Shown here piece by piece: positions 63,201-64,000 of a stretch of DNA of 64,000 nt (within the stretch, counting starts at the first letter, position 1; every line of letters begins with the position of its first letter). The position numbers and the translations under genes are program-made. The notes under the pieces are model-generated. The model made no database searches and was not told the origin of the DNA. It saw only the letters and a list, made by a program, of their open reading frames with translations. Source of the stretch: Himantopus leucocephalus (Eukaryota > Chordata > Aves > Charadriiformes > Recurvirostridae); the NCBI GenBank assembly GCA_003993805.1, contig RSEF01000004.1, forward strand, positions 24,826,505 to 24,890,504. Direction: 5' to 3'.

Positions 63201-64000
63201 CTGAACTGGGGTGTGAGATCATAGGAGCGTTCTACTCTGAAAGCATACAGGAGAAGAAAGTGAATGTCTTGAGAGAGTACCGGCGTACCCAGAACACTCC
63301 TACTTACCCCATGGGAAAACACCAACTTCAAGACTGGCTACTGCCGCCCTCTCAGGCCTCAGCGTAGCCCGCACTTAAGTTCAGCAAACATGTTACGAGG
63401 CCTAAGTGACTTAGCTACATTCCACTTTTTACATGTTGACTTTGGAAGCCCATCAAGACCCAAATGAGCTACCAGAAGCAGGTAGCATTCTTTCAAACAG
63501 TTTGGGAGACCTCTAGTGGGCCTCCTTCCTTGTCTAGTTACCTACCTAAGGCAATGTTGCATTGGCGTGTAGCTTGGACTACGTACATGTATGTAGTTGA
63601 TAAAATAATCAGAATTATTAAATGTGACTGCTCTAAAGCAATGCTTCTAAGTGGAAATCACACAAAAGTACAATAAGGACTTTAGTTCTCAAATGTTTCA
63701 GTCAATTTGAAAAATTACTCTTTAAGTTATGCAATGCTGAGCAGAACAACATTGATATCCTTAGAAGTCTGTGTTCAAATGCATATCTTTAGGCGGGATT
63801 ATAAGTCCCAAGTCTCATTTTAGGATTGGCAAAATAGAAACAGCACTTCATTTAGAGTTGTGACCCAAGTGACCAAAGTACATTTGGAGCTGCTTCTTGT
63901 CTGGTTGTGTCTGAGCGGTCCACACTGTATAAGCATCAACAGAATTGAAGCCTCTTTGGACTTCACTCTTTTTCTTCATTGTATTTTTGAATGTAGCATA
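48233..64000. other. Intergenic region, no gene recognised
   Basis: Mostly AT-rich sequence with a homopolymer at 51931-51951 and a purine-rich stretch at about 61,600-61,900. Possible old SINE-like wording near 53,960 (CAGTTTCCCCATCTGAGAAA) is too short to call. All open frames are under 110 codons and none shows a known domain. Gene order in mammals suggests this lies between GLRB and PDGFC, but no PDGFC exon was recognised. Confidence 0.7.
51931..51951. repeat. G4-N-G16 homopolymer with an ambiguous base
   Basis: Four G, one N (51935), then 16 G. Long G runs are both hard to sequence and a known false call in two-colour sequencing, so the true length is uncertain. Confidence 0.95.

Noticed and set aside
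36151..64000. Search for a PDGFC first exon (signal peptide or CUB-domain motifs) on the plus strand
   Set aside because: No matching translation and no second CpG island were found.

Overview
The window looks like bird genomic DNA. It is AT-rich and intron-dominated with few repeats, carries CR1 LINE tails ending in the octamer-type ATTCTATGAT motif, and holds one recognisable vertebrate gene. CR1 tails also occur in crocodilians and turtles, so 'bird' is an inference from the CR1 type and the low repeat density.

Positions 1 to about 35,950 are the 5' two thirds of GLRB, the glycine receptor beta subunit, on the minus strand. I placed seven coding exons by translation and by splice sites whose phases agree: 34310-34189 (start codon and signal peptide), 22320-22214, 19598-19551, 12679-12450, 9525-9443, 6738-6598 and 3172-3020. 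A non-coding first exon probably ends at 35790 inside a CpG island (about 35,200-36,150). Together they encode the signal peptide, the extracellular ligand-binding domain with both disulfide pairs, TM1 and the start of TM2. The remaining exons (rest of TM2, TM3, the gephyrin-binding loop, TM4) are not in the window and should lie beyond position 1. Exon 4 lacks about 20 bases of its 5' end exactly at an ambiguous base (19599), next to an intact-looking pyrimidine tract. This is most simply an assembly collapse.

Positions about 36,150-64,000 appear to be intergenic. I found no supportable exon there: only CR1 remnants, short tandem repeats, homopolymers with ambiguous bases, and a 100-N gap at 38711-38810. 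From mammalian gene order (PDGFC lies head-to-head upstream of GLRB) this side should lead toward PDGFC, but no PDGFC exon was recognised.

No novel multi-gene system, CRISPR array, tRNA or rRNA was found. The most useful observations are the damaged exon 4, a poly-G/N4/poly-C join in the promoter that looks like a sequencing artefact, and upstream ORFs in the predicted GLRB leader, one overlapping the main start codon.
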